Assembly (NCBI GenBank): GCA_018607365.1
Contig: JABBBT010000056.1
Span: 1-46,156 of the forward strand
Direction of reading: 5' to 3'
Origin: SAR86 cluster bacterium
GTDB lineage: Bacteria > Pseudomonadota > Gammaproteobacteria > Magnimaribacterales > D2472
DNA: 46,156 nucleotides
Position 1 is the first letter of the stretch. Each line of letters starts with the position of its first letter. The position numbers and the translations under genes were made by a program. Below, in pieces: positions 30,851 through 38,901 of the stretch. The notes beneath the pieces are model-generated. The model had not been told where the DNA came from, ran no database searches, and saw only the letters and a program-made list of their open reading frames with translations.

Positions 30851-32685
30851 TTATTGATAAGCTCATTTAAAACAGCTATAGCAACAGGACCTGCAACAGA
30901 ACCGCCGCTTTCACCATTTTCAATAACAACACTTACTGCATACTCTGGATCAGGCATTGGACCAAAAGCCACAATGATTGCATGGTCTCTGTTACCAATA
31001 TTTTGCCTTACTAGTTTGTAATCTTCCTTTGTTTCTGTGCTGACAAGCTCAACCGTTCCAGATTTTGCAGCAACAACATATGATTTCAAAGGTTTTAATC
31101 TTTTAGCAGTTCCTCTCGGATCTTCAATAACTCCAATCATGCTTGAGTGAATTTGATCCCAGTCTGAGTTATCTATGCTTAAATTATTTATAAAAGCAGT
31201 ATTGCTTATGCTGTCACTTTCGACAAATGATAGCTCTTGAAGATTTCCTTTTTTTGCTAGAAATGCAGAGTAATATGCTAATTGTACTGGAGTGGCACTC
31301 ATATAGCCCTGACCAACACCTAAATTAACGGTATCTCCTTTAAACCAACCAAAATTAAGATTATTCATTTTCCATTCAGGCGTAGGCAATAATCCAGAAT
31401 CTGGATTAAAACAATCCTTACAAACATTCCTGCCAAAACCAAACTCAGAAAGATGGCTGATTAAATTATTAATATCAGCCTTATAAGCAAGAGAAAAGAA
31501 AAAAGTATTAGAACTTTCTATAATTGCACCCTTCATATCAATTGTTCCATGTCCTCCTTTCTTCCATCCCCTATAAATCCTCTGATCCTCTGGTAATACA
31601 AAAAATCCAGGATCTTTAAGTGTAAAGTTCCAGTCTACTATTTTTTCTTTAATACCAAACAATGCTATTGCTGGCTTTATTGTAGAAGCTGGAGAGTATC
31701 GACCTTGACCGGCCCTATCAAAAAATGGCTTGTCTACATCATTAATTAGTTTTTCGAACTCTACCGACGACATGCCATTAGAAAGGCCATTTACATTAAA
31801 GCTTGGAGTGCTTAGGTAGGTAACTATAGAACCAGATTTAAGCTCTAAGGCAACAACAGCACCCCTTCTATTATTCATTTGTTCAAAAGCTTTTTTTTGT
31901 GAATTTAAGTCTAAATGAGTAAAAAGGCTTTTTCCATTAATAGGTTTTTCAAAACTTAGCTCTTTTAAAAGCCTTCCCCTTGCATCAACTTCAAATAATT
32001 TTTTTCCAAAGGACCCTCTTAAGGCTGAATCATAAATATTTTCCAATCCTGTTTTTCCAGCAATAAAACCACCTGAATACTTAAAAGTTGTTTCAGATTG
32101 CTTCAAATCTTGATTTTTTAAAATTGATAAAACCTTATCATTACTTACACCACCCACATAACCGAGTGCATGAGAAAATAAGTAAGGATATTTATTCTCT
32201 CTACTATACCTAACATCTATGAATGCATTCTTAAATTGGTAGCTTCTTACTTCAAATTTTGCTATTTCTTCTTTCGAGAGATCTTTTTTAATTGTTAGCT
32301 CTCTATTATAAGTTGCTCTCCTTTTAAAATTTTTATTGATGTTTTCAATTTCTGCATCTGATAGCTCTATTATTTTAGAAATATTAATAATGAAATCATC
32401 TAAGTTTTTAATTTTTGATGGTTGGATTATTAGGTCATATGTAGGGACATTATTAACTAGGATATTTCCATTCCTATCATAGATGACTCCTCGAACAGGC
32501 TGAACTAGCACTTCTTTTGTTTTATTCTTTAGTGCTGCTAGTTCATAGTCAGAATAGCTAGAAACCTGTAAAGAGTAGGTTTTGAAAAGTAAGAATAAAA
32601 ACAAGACCGCAAAGAAGAAATATATAAATAACAATCTATTAAAAAAGCTTCTTTTTTCAATAAACCTCTCATTCAGATCAATCAT
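30847..32685 (-). CDS. mrdA: Penicillin-binding protein 2 (elongation transpeptidase)
   Basis: PBP2 cross-links new peptidoglycan during side-wall growth together with RodA. One membrane helix (about residues 17-37) is followed by the pedestal domain and the transpeptidase domain. The motifs are SxxK with S334 (SPASTIK), SSNTF, and KSGTVE near residue 541. The length of 612 residues is typical. It overlaps rlmH and rodA by 4 bases each, so the whole rsfS-to-dat chain is probably one transcript. Confidence 0.97.
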   Translation of the reverse strand: MIDLNERFIEKRSFFNRLLFIYFFFAVLFLFLLFKTYSLQVSSYSDYELAALKNKTKEVLVQPVRGVIYDRNGNILVNNVPTYDLIIQPSKIKNLDDFIINISKIIELSDAEIENINKNFKRRATYNRELTIKKDLSKEEIAKFEVRSYQFKNAFIDVRYSRENKYPYLFSHALGYVGGVSNDKVLSILKNQDLKQSETTFKYSGGFIAGKTGLENIYDSALRGSFGKKLFEVDARGRLLKELSFEKPINGKSLFTHLDLNSQKKAFEQMNNRRGAVVALELKSGSIVTYLSTPSFNVNGLSNGMSSVEFEKLINDVDKPFFDRAGQGRYSPASTIKPAIALFGIKEKIVDWNFTLKDPGFFVLPEDQRIYRGWKKGGHGTIDMKGAIIESSNTFFFSLAYKADINNLISHLSEFGFGRNVCKDCFNPDSGLLPTPEWKMNNLNFGWFKGDTVNLGVGQGYMSATPVQLAYYSAFLAKKGNLQELSFVESDSISNTAFINNLSIDNSDWDQIHSSMIGVIEDPRGTAKRLKPLKSYVVAAKSGTVELVSTETKEDYKLVRQNIGNRDHAIIVAFGPMPDPEYAVSVVIENGESGGSVAGPVAIAVLNELINK

Positions 32686-33146
32686 TTGTGGTAGGGAAGA
32701 TTTTTGAGAATTGAAAATGACCTATAGATTTGCTCTATAAGAACTATTTTGAAAAGTCTGTGAGGTAAGGTAAAACTTGAGATTGAGATTATCTTATTAG
32801 ATTTATCAAGAATATCTCGAGATATGCCAAATGAACCACCAATTACAAAATAAAGCTTCATATTTTCTAACATGGATTTTTCAAAAAATTTACTAAATTC
32901 TAAATTATTCAACGACTCACCACCTGAGTCCCAGCAAACAATATATCCATTAGAATCTATTTTGGACGAGATTAACTTAGACTCAAGTTTTAAGACCTCT
33001 TCTGTAGATCTTTTTGGATGTTGCTGGCCTTTTATGTTAATAAAATTTAGGTTTACTTCTTTGGGGATTTGCTTAGTGTAATATTCTATCCCTGTTGTCT
33101 CCCAAGATGAAGGTGGGTTTCCAACACTTATAATATTTAATAGCAT
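32682..33146 (-). CDS. rlmH: 23S rRNA (pseudouridine-1915-N3)-methyltransferase
   Basis: RlmH methylates pseudouridine 1915 of 23S rRNA, a base made by RluD (3277-4209). It is a small SPOUT-fold enzyme of 154 residues. The cofactor loop is FVIGGSFGISRDIL, and the C-terminal HRLFKIVLIEQIYRSFSIL with a final PYHK carries the catalytic elements. It sits between rsfS and mrdA as in E. coli, starting one base before the rsfS stop-side boundary and overlapping mrdA by 4 bases. Confidence 0.96.
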   Translation of the reverse strand: MLLNIISVGNPPSSWETTGIEYYTKQIPKEVNLNFINIKGQQHPKRSTEEVLKLESKLISSKIDSNGYIVCWDSGGESLNNLEFSKFFEKSMLENMKLYFVIGGSFGISRDILDKSNKIISISSFTLPHRLFKIVLIEQIYRSFSILKNLPYHK

Positions 33147-33491
33147 TTATTTCGAAGAATCGATGAGGGTATTTTCACCCCAAAGACCTTCTAAGTCATA
33201 AAACTCTCTTATGTCATTCTTCATAATATTTACTACCACCTCACCACAATCTACTAATATCCAGCCTGACTCTGTCCTGCCTTCTACTCCCATAATACTA
33301 ATTTTATTGGCTTTAATCTCCTCAACTAACTTTTCGGACAAAGACTTTGCATGCCTATTTGAATTTGCAGTTGCAATGATGATGTTATCAGCAAAAGAAG
33401 AAATACCTTTGATATCAAGTGATAGTACATTTTCAGCTTTATTATCACTGAGAGTTTCAGTACAAATGTCATTTAAGGCTTTTTTTGGCAA
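33147..33491 (-). CDS. rsfS: Ribosomal silencing factor RsfS
   Basis: RsfS binds ribosomal protein L14 and blocks subunit joining when nutrients are scarce. The 114 residues include the family marks LSLDIKGISSFADNIIIATANSNRHAKSL (here DIKG, FADN, NSNRHAKSL), GWILVDCGEVVVNIM and REFYDLEGLWG. It is first in the cell-wall unit and is directly followed by rlmH. In E. coli nadD usually precedes it, but here the upstream side is a divergent small membrane protein. Confidence 0.95.
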   Translation of the reverse strand: MPKKALNDICTETLSDNKAENVLSLDIKGISSFADNIIIATANSNRHAKSLSEKLVEEIKANKISIMGVEGRTESGWILVDCGEVVVNIMKNDIREFYDLEGLWGENTLIDSSK

Positions 33492-33575
33492 AACTATTGT
33501 ATATTTATTTAATGTTTAAATTTATTTTTAGACATTGCTATACTAAATCATTATTAAATAAAAAGGTGGGTAATT

Positions 33576-34004
33576 ATGGAATTTAATACTCTAAATACCA
33601 TCATAATTTTTTTTGAATCTTATAAAGTTCTCATTCTTTGGCTGAGCTCTATATCTTTATTTATTTTTTTATTTAGTCTCATTAGTATGAGGTGGCTTGC
33701 TGGATTAATTCCAAGTGACTATTTTATAAGGAAAGATGTCTCGAGATTTAAGACCAATAACCCCTTCCTGTGGTATTTAGTTTTACTAATTAAAAATATT
33801 CTAGGTTATTCTCTCATTATTGGAGGAATTATGATGCTGGTATTACCTGGTCAGGGTTTATTCACCATAATTATTGGATTAATGCTTAGTAACTATCCAG
33901 GTAAATACTATATTGAAAAAAGGTTTGTAGAAATCCCTGCGGTTTTTAAATCCATCAATTGGCTTAGAGCAAAATCTAATAAGCCGCCAATAATATTAAA
34001 ATAA
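33576..34004 (+). CDS. Small membrane protein with PGPGW-like motif
   Basis: This is a protein of unknown function with 142 residues. Two to three hydrophobic helices are visible: about 12-38, and about 65-100 as a hairpin. The hairpin turn reads LVLPGQGLFTIIIGLML, like the PGPG motif of the PGPGW transmembrane family. The C-terminal part has a conserved-looking YPGKYYIEKRF and INWLRAKSNKPP. A strong AAGGTGGG ribosome-binding site precedes the ATG. It ends 5 bases from the LON-domain gene on the other strand. The family call is tentative. Confidence 0.65.
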   Translation: MEFNTLNTIIIFFESYKVLILWLSSISLFIFLFSLISMRWLAGLIPSDYFIRKDVSRFKTNNPFLWYLVLLIKNILGYSLIIGGIMMLVLPGQGLFTIIIGLMLSNYPGKYYIEKRFVEIPAVFKSINWLRAKSNKPPIILK

Positions 34005-34009
34005 ATAAT

Positions 34010-34600
34010 TTATGTAGTAGATATTCTTTCAATATAATCTGAGAGAATTCTCATGCGCTGTGCTGCATCAAATGCTTCTAATAGTTTTTGTTTTTCATTT
34101 GAGGTAAGAGGTATTAGGCCTGCTAAGTGGTATGCAACTGAATCAGCAGAGCTAAAGTCAACCTGGATGGGAAGATCGCTTATCTTAGGATGCTTTATAA
34201 GCTGAGAAAGAATGCTAGATATCTCAGGATATTCTGCTAAAACAGCTTGATCATCTACTTCTGGATCTATCTGTGCCTTAATGTCAGCAATATGTAGTCC
34301 GTCTTCTAATTGACATATGTTACTGACTATCACCTTATTTATAGATTTTACTGTTATCCCAAGGAGGCCATTTGGCAAATTATTAAAGTCTATGATTTCA
34401 ACGAAACTTCCCTTCTTAGAAAAAGTGAAATCGCTTTGAGATTCATTATTGGCATTAAAAACAATTACAAATCCATGGTTCTTGGACAGACATGTTTTAA
34501 CCATTTGTATATACCTAGGCTCAAAAATTTGAAGAGATTGGATACTGCCTGGGAGGGCAACTATTCCTAAAGGAAAAACTGGTAAATTATTATTTTTCAA
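34010..34600 (-). CDS. LON N-terminal substrate-binding domain protein
   Basis: This 196-residue protein is a Lon N-terminal (LON) domain without the ATPase or protease parts. The start NLPVFPLGIVALPGSIQSLQIFEPRY is the typical LON opening. A later helical part with PISDLPIQVDF-like and GLIPLTSNEKQKLLEAFDA segments completes the fold. Such lone domains are common in bacteria and their role is unknown. The start overlaps the end of mpl by 11 bases, so it is likely co-translated with this cell-wall recycling gene. Confidence 0.85.
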   Translation of the reverse strand: MKNNNLPVFPLGIVALPGSIQSLQIFEPRYIQMVKTCLSKNHGFVIVFNANNESQSDFTFSKKGSFVEIIDFNNLPNGLLGITVKSINKVIVSNICQLEDGLHIADIKAQIDPEVDDQAVLAEYPEISSILSQLIKHPKISDLPIQVDFSSADSVAYHLAGLIPLTSNEKQKLLEAFDAAQRMRILSDYIERISTT

Positions 34601-35900
34601 AGTAGTCTGCGATGGGTTTCAATATTTTTTGACTGTCTTTGTTGGTCATCAAAATAACAATATCATAATCTGAGACAGCAGATATCGCTGCAGAAATAAA
34701 ATCTTCAGTAGTGTTGGTAGATTCAATACTAGAATCCTCTGATAAAACATTATTGTGATCTAGCCAAATAACATGGGTTAAAGATTTTGCAGATTCTACC
34801 AAAGATAAGCCATGAGAACCCCCAGACATAGTGTTTGAGCCTAGCTCAATGAGACCAAGTATTTTTTTTGATGGGTTTTTTGTTACAAGAGCATTAGAAG
34901 AAAATTCTATTGCAGTTGGATGATGAGCAAAATCATCATAAATTTCTATACCATCATAACTTCCTTTATATTCCAATCTTCTTTTTACGCCATCAAAGCT
35001 AGCTAATGATTTAATAGAATCTTGAATTTGAACTCCATCTGTCTTTGCTGCCAAAATAGCCGCAATGTAGTTTTTAAAATTATGTTCGCCTATTAAAGGT
35101 AACTCATTTAATGAATAAATACTTTCTTCATATTTTAGAGTCTTATCAGAATAAACTGCCTCAATTGAATTAGCATTATCATTGATTGCTATCTGATTTG
35201 ACCAAATTCCCATATCAATAAGATCTCTTATATTTTTATCATCAGCAAAATAAACAACATTTCCATTTGATGGAATTATTTTAATTAGATGGTGGAATTG
35301 TCTTTTAATGTCATCTAGATTATTAAAAATATCAGCATGATCGAATTCAATGTTATTGATGACTATGGTGCTGGGTGAATAGTGAATAAATTTTGACCTT
35401 TTATCAAAAAATGCAGAATCATATTCATCTGCCTCAATCACAAAAGTTCTATCTGACCCAAGGGAGGCAGAGCCAGATATATTGTTTGATATTCCACCAA
35501 CTAGAAAACCGACATCTCTACCCTGATCTAACATAATATGAGTCAACATATATGAGGTTGTTGTTTTGCCATGTGTTCCAGATATGGCCAAAACCTTTTT
35601 ATTTTTTAAAATCTCTCCAAGCATTTCAGGGCCTGACTTAAACGGAAGAGAATTAGACAAAATATGCTCAACAGATTCATTTCCTCTAGAAAGTGCATTA
35701 CCAATCACATACAAGTCGGCATTTGGCATGCTTTTTATGTCATAACCCTTTATCATTTCAATATCAAAGCTATCAAGATAGTCTGACATGGGAGGATAAA
35801 ATTGAATATCTGATCCAGATATTTCATGCCCTGACTCTTTAAGTATCTGAGCAAGGCCACCCATAAAGGTTCCACAGATTCCTAAGATATGTATTCGCAT
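34590..35900 (-). CDS. mpl: UDP-MurNAc:L-Ala-gamma-D-Glu-meso-DAP ligase
   Basis: Mpl joins recycled tripeptide to UDP-MurNAc, returning wall material to synthesis. It belongs to the Mur ligases. The N-terminal HILGICGTFMGGLAQILKESGHEISGSD is the Mpl rather than the MurC form. The ATP-binding loop SGTHGKTTT is at residues 107-115. The FDDFAHHPTAI motif (here IYDDFAHHPTAIE) is present. At 436 residues it is near the usual length. It is divergent from the phosphofructokinase gene and overlaps the LON-domain gene. Confidence 0.95.
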   Translation of the reverse strand: MRIHILGICGTFMGGLAQILKESGHEISGSDIQFYPPMSDYLDSFDIEMIKGYDIKSMPNADLYVIGNALSRGNESVEHILSNSLPFKSGPEMLGEILKNKKVLAISGTHGKTTTSYMLTHIMLDQGRDVGFLVGGISNNISGSASLGSDRTFVIEADEYDSAFFDKRSKFIHYSPSTIVINNIEFDHADIFNNLDDIKRQFHHLIKIIPSNGNVVYFADDKNIRDLIDMGIWSNQIAINDNANSIEAVYSDKTLKYEESIYSLNELPLIGEHNFKNYIAAILAAKTDGVQIQDSIKSLASFDGVKRRLEYKGSYDGIEIYDDFAHHPTAIEFSSNALVTKNPSKKILGLIELGSNTMSGGSHGLSLVESAKSLTHVIWLDHNNVLSEDSSIESTNTTEDFISAAISAVSDYDIVILMTNKDSQKILKPIADYFEK

Positions 35901-35953
35901 ATTAGTTATAATACTTTACATATTTTTATTTCAGTACATTTGATGGAGAAAAA

Positions 35954-37204
35954 ATGAAAAAAAATGCATTTTATGCTCAATCCGGCGGCGTTACCGCAGT
36001 TATAAATGCTACAGCTGGTGCTCTGATTTTAGAGGCCAAGAAGCATAAAGACATCGGTAAAATTTATGCAGGCAAGAATGGAATATTGGGTGCGCTGAAT
36101 GAGGAACTCATAGATACATCAAAAGAATCAATATCTGCATTAGAGTCATTGAAATATAGGCCTGGTGGGGCTTTTGGGTCATGTAGGTTTAAGTTAAAAG
36201 ATCTTGAATCAAGCGAAAGAGAGTATAAAAGGCTTATTGATGTTTTTAAGGCGCACAATATAGGATATTTTTTTTACAATGGTGGTAATGATTCAGCTGA
36301 TACTGCATTTAAAGTTTCGCAGATAAGTAAAAAATTAAACTATCCAATTAACTGTATAGCCATCCCAAAAACTGTTGATAACGATTTGGTATTAACAGAC
36401 TGCTGTCCTGGATTTGGGTCGGCTGCTAAATATATAGCAACATCAACTCTAGAAGCCTCATTAGATGTTCAATCAATGGCAGCAACATCAACAAAAGTTT
36501 TTATATTAGAAGTTATGGGCAGGCATGCTGGCTGGATGGCAGCTGCATCTTCTCTTGCAAGAAAAGAGAAAGGAGATGCGCCTCATATAATTTTATTACC
36601 TGAGATAACCTTCAACCAAAAAAAATTTCTAGCAGAAGTTAAAAGTGTTGTTAAAAAAAATGGCTACTGTGTTGTTGTGGTATCCGAAGGGTTGAAAAAT
36701 AATAAGAACAGATTTCTTTCTGAATCAGCAACAAAAGATGCATTTGGTCATGCTCAACTTGGTGGAGTTGCGCCTTACATTGCCAACTTAATTACTGATA
36801 AATTAAAACTAAAAAATCATTGGGCTGTTTCTGACTATCTGCAAAGAAGTGCACGACATATTGCCTCCAAAACAGACCTAGAGCAAGCTATGGCTGTTGG
36901 CGCCAAGGCAGTTCAGTATGCGGTAGAAGGCATGAATGGTGTTATGCCCATAATAGTTAGAGGTAAAACTAAAAAATATAGTTGGGCAATTGAACCAGCT
37001 CCACTGGCAAAAATAGCTAATTTAGAAAAGAAATTACCAAAATCTTTTATAGCTAAAAATGGAATGGACGTTACCCCAAAGGCAGTTGCATATCTTATGC
37101 CATTAATACAGGGAGAATCATTTCCAAATTTTAGAAATGGCATCCCTGAAATAAAAGAATTAAAGCTAAAAGAAGTTAAAAAGAAATTAAAGCTCTGGAT
37201 TTGA
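35954..37204 (+). CDS. pfp: 6-phosphofructokinase, pyrophosphate-dependent type
   Basis: This enzyme phosphorylates fructose 6-phosphate, and the cofactor is probably pyrophosphate. Two sites mark it: GGNDS at residues 110-114, where ATP enzymes have GGDGS, and PKTVDND at 138-144, where ATP enzymes have PGTIDND. The Lys after Pro is the classical sign of pyrophosphate use. The GGNDS variant differs from the common GGDDS. The MGRHAGWMAA segment is the typical substrate-binding site. The length is 416 residues. A GGAG precedes the ATG. It faces the DUF2244 gene with an 18-base overlap. Confidence 0.9.
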   Translation: MKKNAFYAQSGGVTAVINATAGALILEAKKHKDIGKIYAGKNGILGALNEELIDTSKESISALESLKYRPGGAFGSCRFKLKDLESSEREYKRLIDVFKAHNIGYFFYNGGNDSADTAFKVSQISKKLNYPINCIAIPKTVDNDLVLTDCCPGFGSAAKYIATSTLEASLDVQSMAATSTKVFILEVMGRHAGWMAAASSLARKEKGDAPHIILLPEITFNQKKFLAEVKSVVKKNGYCVVVVSEGLKNNKNRFLSESATKDAFGHAQLGGVAPYIANLITDKLKLKNHWAVSDYLQRSARHIASKTDLEQAMAVGAKAVQYAVEGMNGVMPIIVRGKTKKYSWAIEPAPLAKIANLEKKLPKSFIAKNGMDVTPKAVAYLMPLIQGESFPNFRNGIPEIKELKLKEVKKKLKLWI

Positions 37205-37687
37205 GAAGGAATCGAGATTTAATGTATCTATGATCTGAGTTAGCTCTTCTATTAATACATTTTTATCATCTTCATTTAAAAAGCTACCAACCTCAACATC
37301 CTCGCCTTTAGATCTAAAGCTTAGTTTAAGAAGTTCTCTTCTGTCTTTTGAAACCTGGAAAGAGGTAAATGACCTAAACTCTTCCCATTTATATTCAGCA
37401 TAATTAGAGCCTTTTTCTATAGTTACAAGATCTTGAGAAATAAATATTTTTTCTTTTTTATCACTCCATTTAAAACTTAAATAAAATGCAGTGAATAGAA
37501 TGCCAAGCTCTAAACCAGCAAAAGGCAAAATGAGCGTTGCTCCAACAAAGAAAAATATCAATGCTATGCCACCGCATACAATAGAAATACTAGATATAAA
37601 TATTATTCTATTAACACCAATGAGTGAGCTGTTTGGTTTTAAAGATACTAGAAATTTTTGGTCATTTAATTTTTGAACTGAAACCAC
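37187..37687 (-). CDS. DUF2244 membrane protein
   Basis: This 166-residue inner-membrane protein of unknown function has a short N-terminal strand region (SLKPNSSL), then two helices (about 28-48 and 50-72). The loop between them reads LILPFAGLELG, the hallmark of DUF2244. A C-terminal cytoplasmic beta-rich domain follows. GTG is the only possible start: an in-frame TAA lies four codons upstream and no ATG occurs early in the frame. The GTG is 14 bases from the argD ATG on the other strand, so its promoter must lie within argD. Confidence 0.82.
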   Translation of the reverse strand: MVSVQKLNDQKFLVSLKPNSSLIGVNRIIFISSISIVCGGIALIFFFVGATLILPFAGLELGILFTAFYLSFKWSDKKEKIFISQDLVTIEKGSNYAEYKWEEFRSFTSFQVSKDRRELLKLSFRSKGEDVEVGSFLNEDDKNVLIEELTQIIDTLNLDSFSNPEL

Positions 37688-37701
37688 GATACAATATATT
37701 T

Positions 37702-38901
37702 ATGAAAGAAATAATTAAAGAATATACTAATTATATGGTGCCTTTTTATGCTCCTGCAGATTTTGTTGTAAAAAAAGCAAGTGGATCGCATGTATGGGAC
37801 CTAAATAATAAGAAATATATTGATTTCACGGCAGGCATTGCCGTCACCAACCTTGGTCATTCAAATAAAGATCTAATAAAAATTCTTAAAAAGCAATCTG
37901 AGGAGCTTTGGCATTTATCAAATCTCTACATAAATGAGCCCTCAGTTACTTTGGCAAAAAAGTTATGCAAGAATTCTTTTGCAGATAAAGTATTTTTTTG
38001 TAATTCAGGGGCAGAATCAATTGAGGCTGCAGTTAAGATAGCAAGAAAATTTTGCTCATCAACAGTTAATAAAAATAAAAATGAGGTCATTTCATTTTCA
38101 ACGTCATTTCATGGAAGAACTATGCTTGGTATAGCTTTAGCTAAAGCTAAGCATCTTACAGACGGTTTTGCGCCTCTGCCTAGAGGGATAAAAAATCATC
38201 CATATAATGACATTAGTAATCTAGAAAAAGTTTTTTCAGATAAGACGGCAGCGGTTATCTTAGAACTGGTTCAATGGCAATCTGGAATAACAAAAGCAGA
38301 TAAAAAATTTATAGCAAAAATAAAGAAACTAGCAAAAAAACATAAAGCACTTGTCATAATTGATGAAGTTCAATCTGGGATTGGTAGGACTGGAACACTC
38401 TTTGCCTATGAGCAATTTAATATTACTCCTGATATTCTTTGTTTTGCTAAAGGTATATCTAATGGCTTACCGCTAGGAGGCATTCTTACTATAGATAAAG
38501 TTTCAAAATATATGTCGACAGGATCTCATGGCACGACTTTTGGAGGAGGCCCAATTGCATGTGCCATAGGTAATAAAGTTATAGATACCATTTCTAAAAA
38601 ATCATTTTTAAATCAGGTTTTAAAAAAAGAAGTTAGATTTATCAATTTATTAAATAAAATAAATGAGAAGCACAAATGTTTTGAAAAAATAACTTCTGCT
38701 GGTTTATGGGTTGGGGTGGAGGTAAACAAGGATAGCAAAATTCAAATAGATGATTTAATAAAAAAATCTCATGATAATGGATTGATGATTCTCAAGGCGA
38801 ATGCATCTACTGTTAGGTTTTCTCCAAGCCTAATAATAGAAAATGAGCTAATTGATGAGGGTCTGAAAATCTTTGAGAAATCTATAATCAGTCTTCTTTA
38901 A
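37702..38901 (+). CDS. argD: Acetylornithine aminotransferase family (class III, PLP)
   Basis: This is a class III aminotransferase of 399 residues that most likely converts N-acetylglutamate semialdehyde and acetylornithine in arginine synthesis. ArgD also often acts in lysine synthesis. The [24 protein letters not shown] opening (see NYMVPFY, GSHVWD) and [17 protein letters not shown] are typical. The cofactor Lys is in [13 protein letters not shown], near residue 249. [13 protein letters not shown] is the PLP-binding Asp region. I start at 37702 because the longer frame adds residues not seen in the family. Its last 14 bases overlap parC. AstC or GabT relatives remain possible. Confidence 0.88.
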   Translation: MKEIIKEYTNYMVPFYAPADFVVKKASGSHVWDLNNKKYIDFTAGIAVTNLGHSNKDLIKILKKQSEELWHLSNLYINEPSVTLAKKLCKNSFADKVFFCNSGAESIEAAVKIARKFCSSTVNKNKNEVISFSTSFHGRTMLGIALAKAKHLTDGFAPLPRGIKNHPYNDISNLEKVFSDKTAAVILELVQWQSGITKADKKFIAKIKKLAKKHKALVIIDEVQSGIGRTGTLFAYEQFNITPDILCFAKGISNGLPLGGILTIDKVSKYMSTGSHGTTFGGGPIACAIGNKVIDTISKKSFLNQVLKKEVRFINLLNKINEKHKCFEKITSAGLWVGVEVNKDSKIQIDDLIKKSHDNGLMILKANASTVRFSPSLIIENELIDEGLKIFEKSIISLL

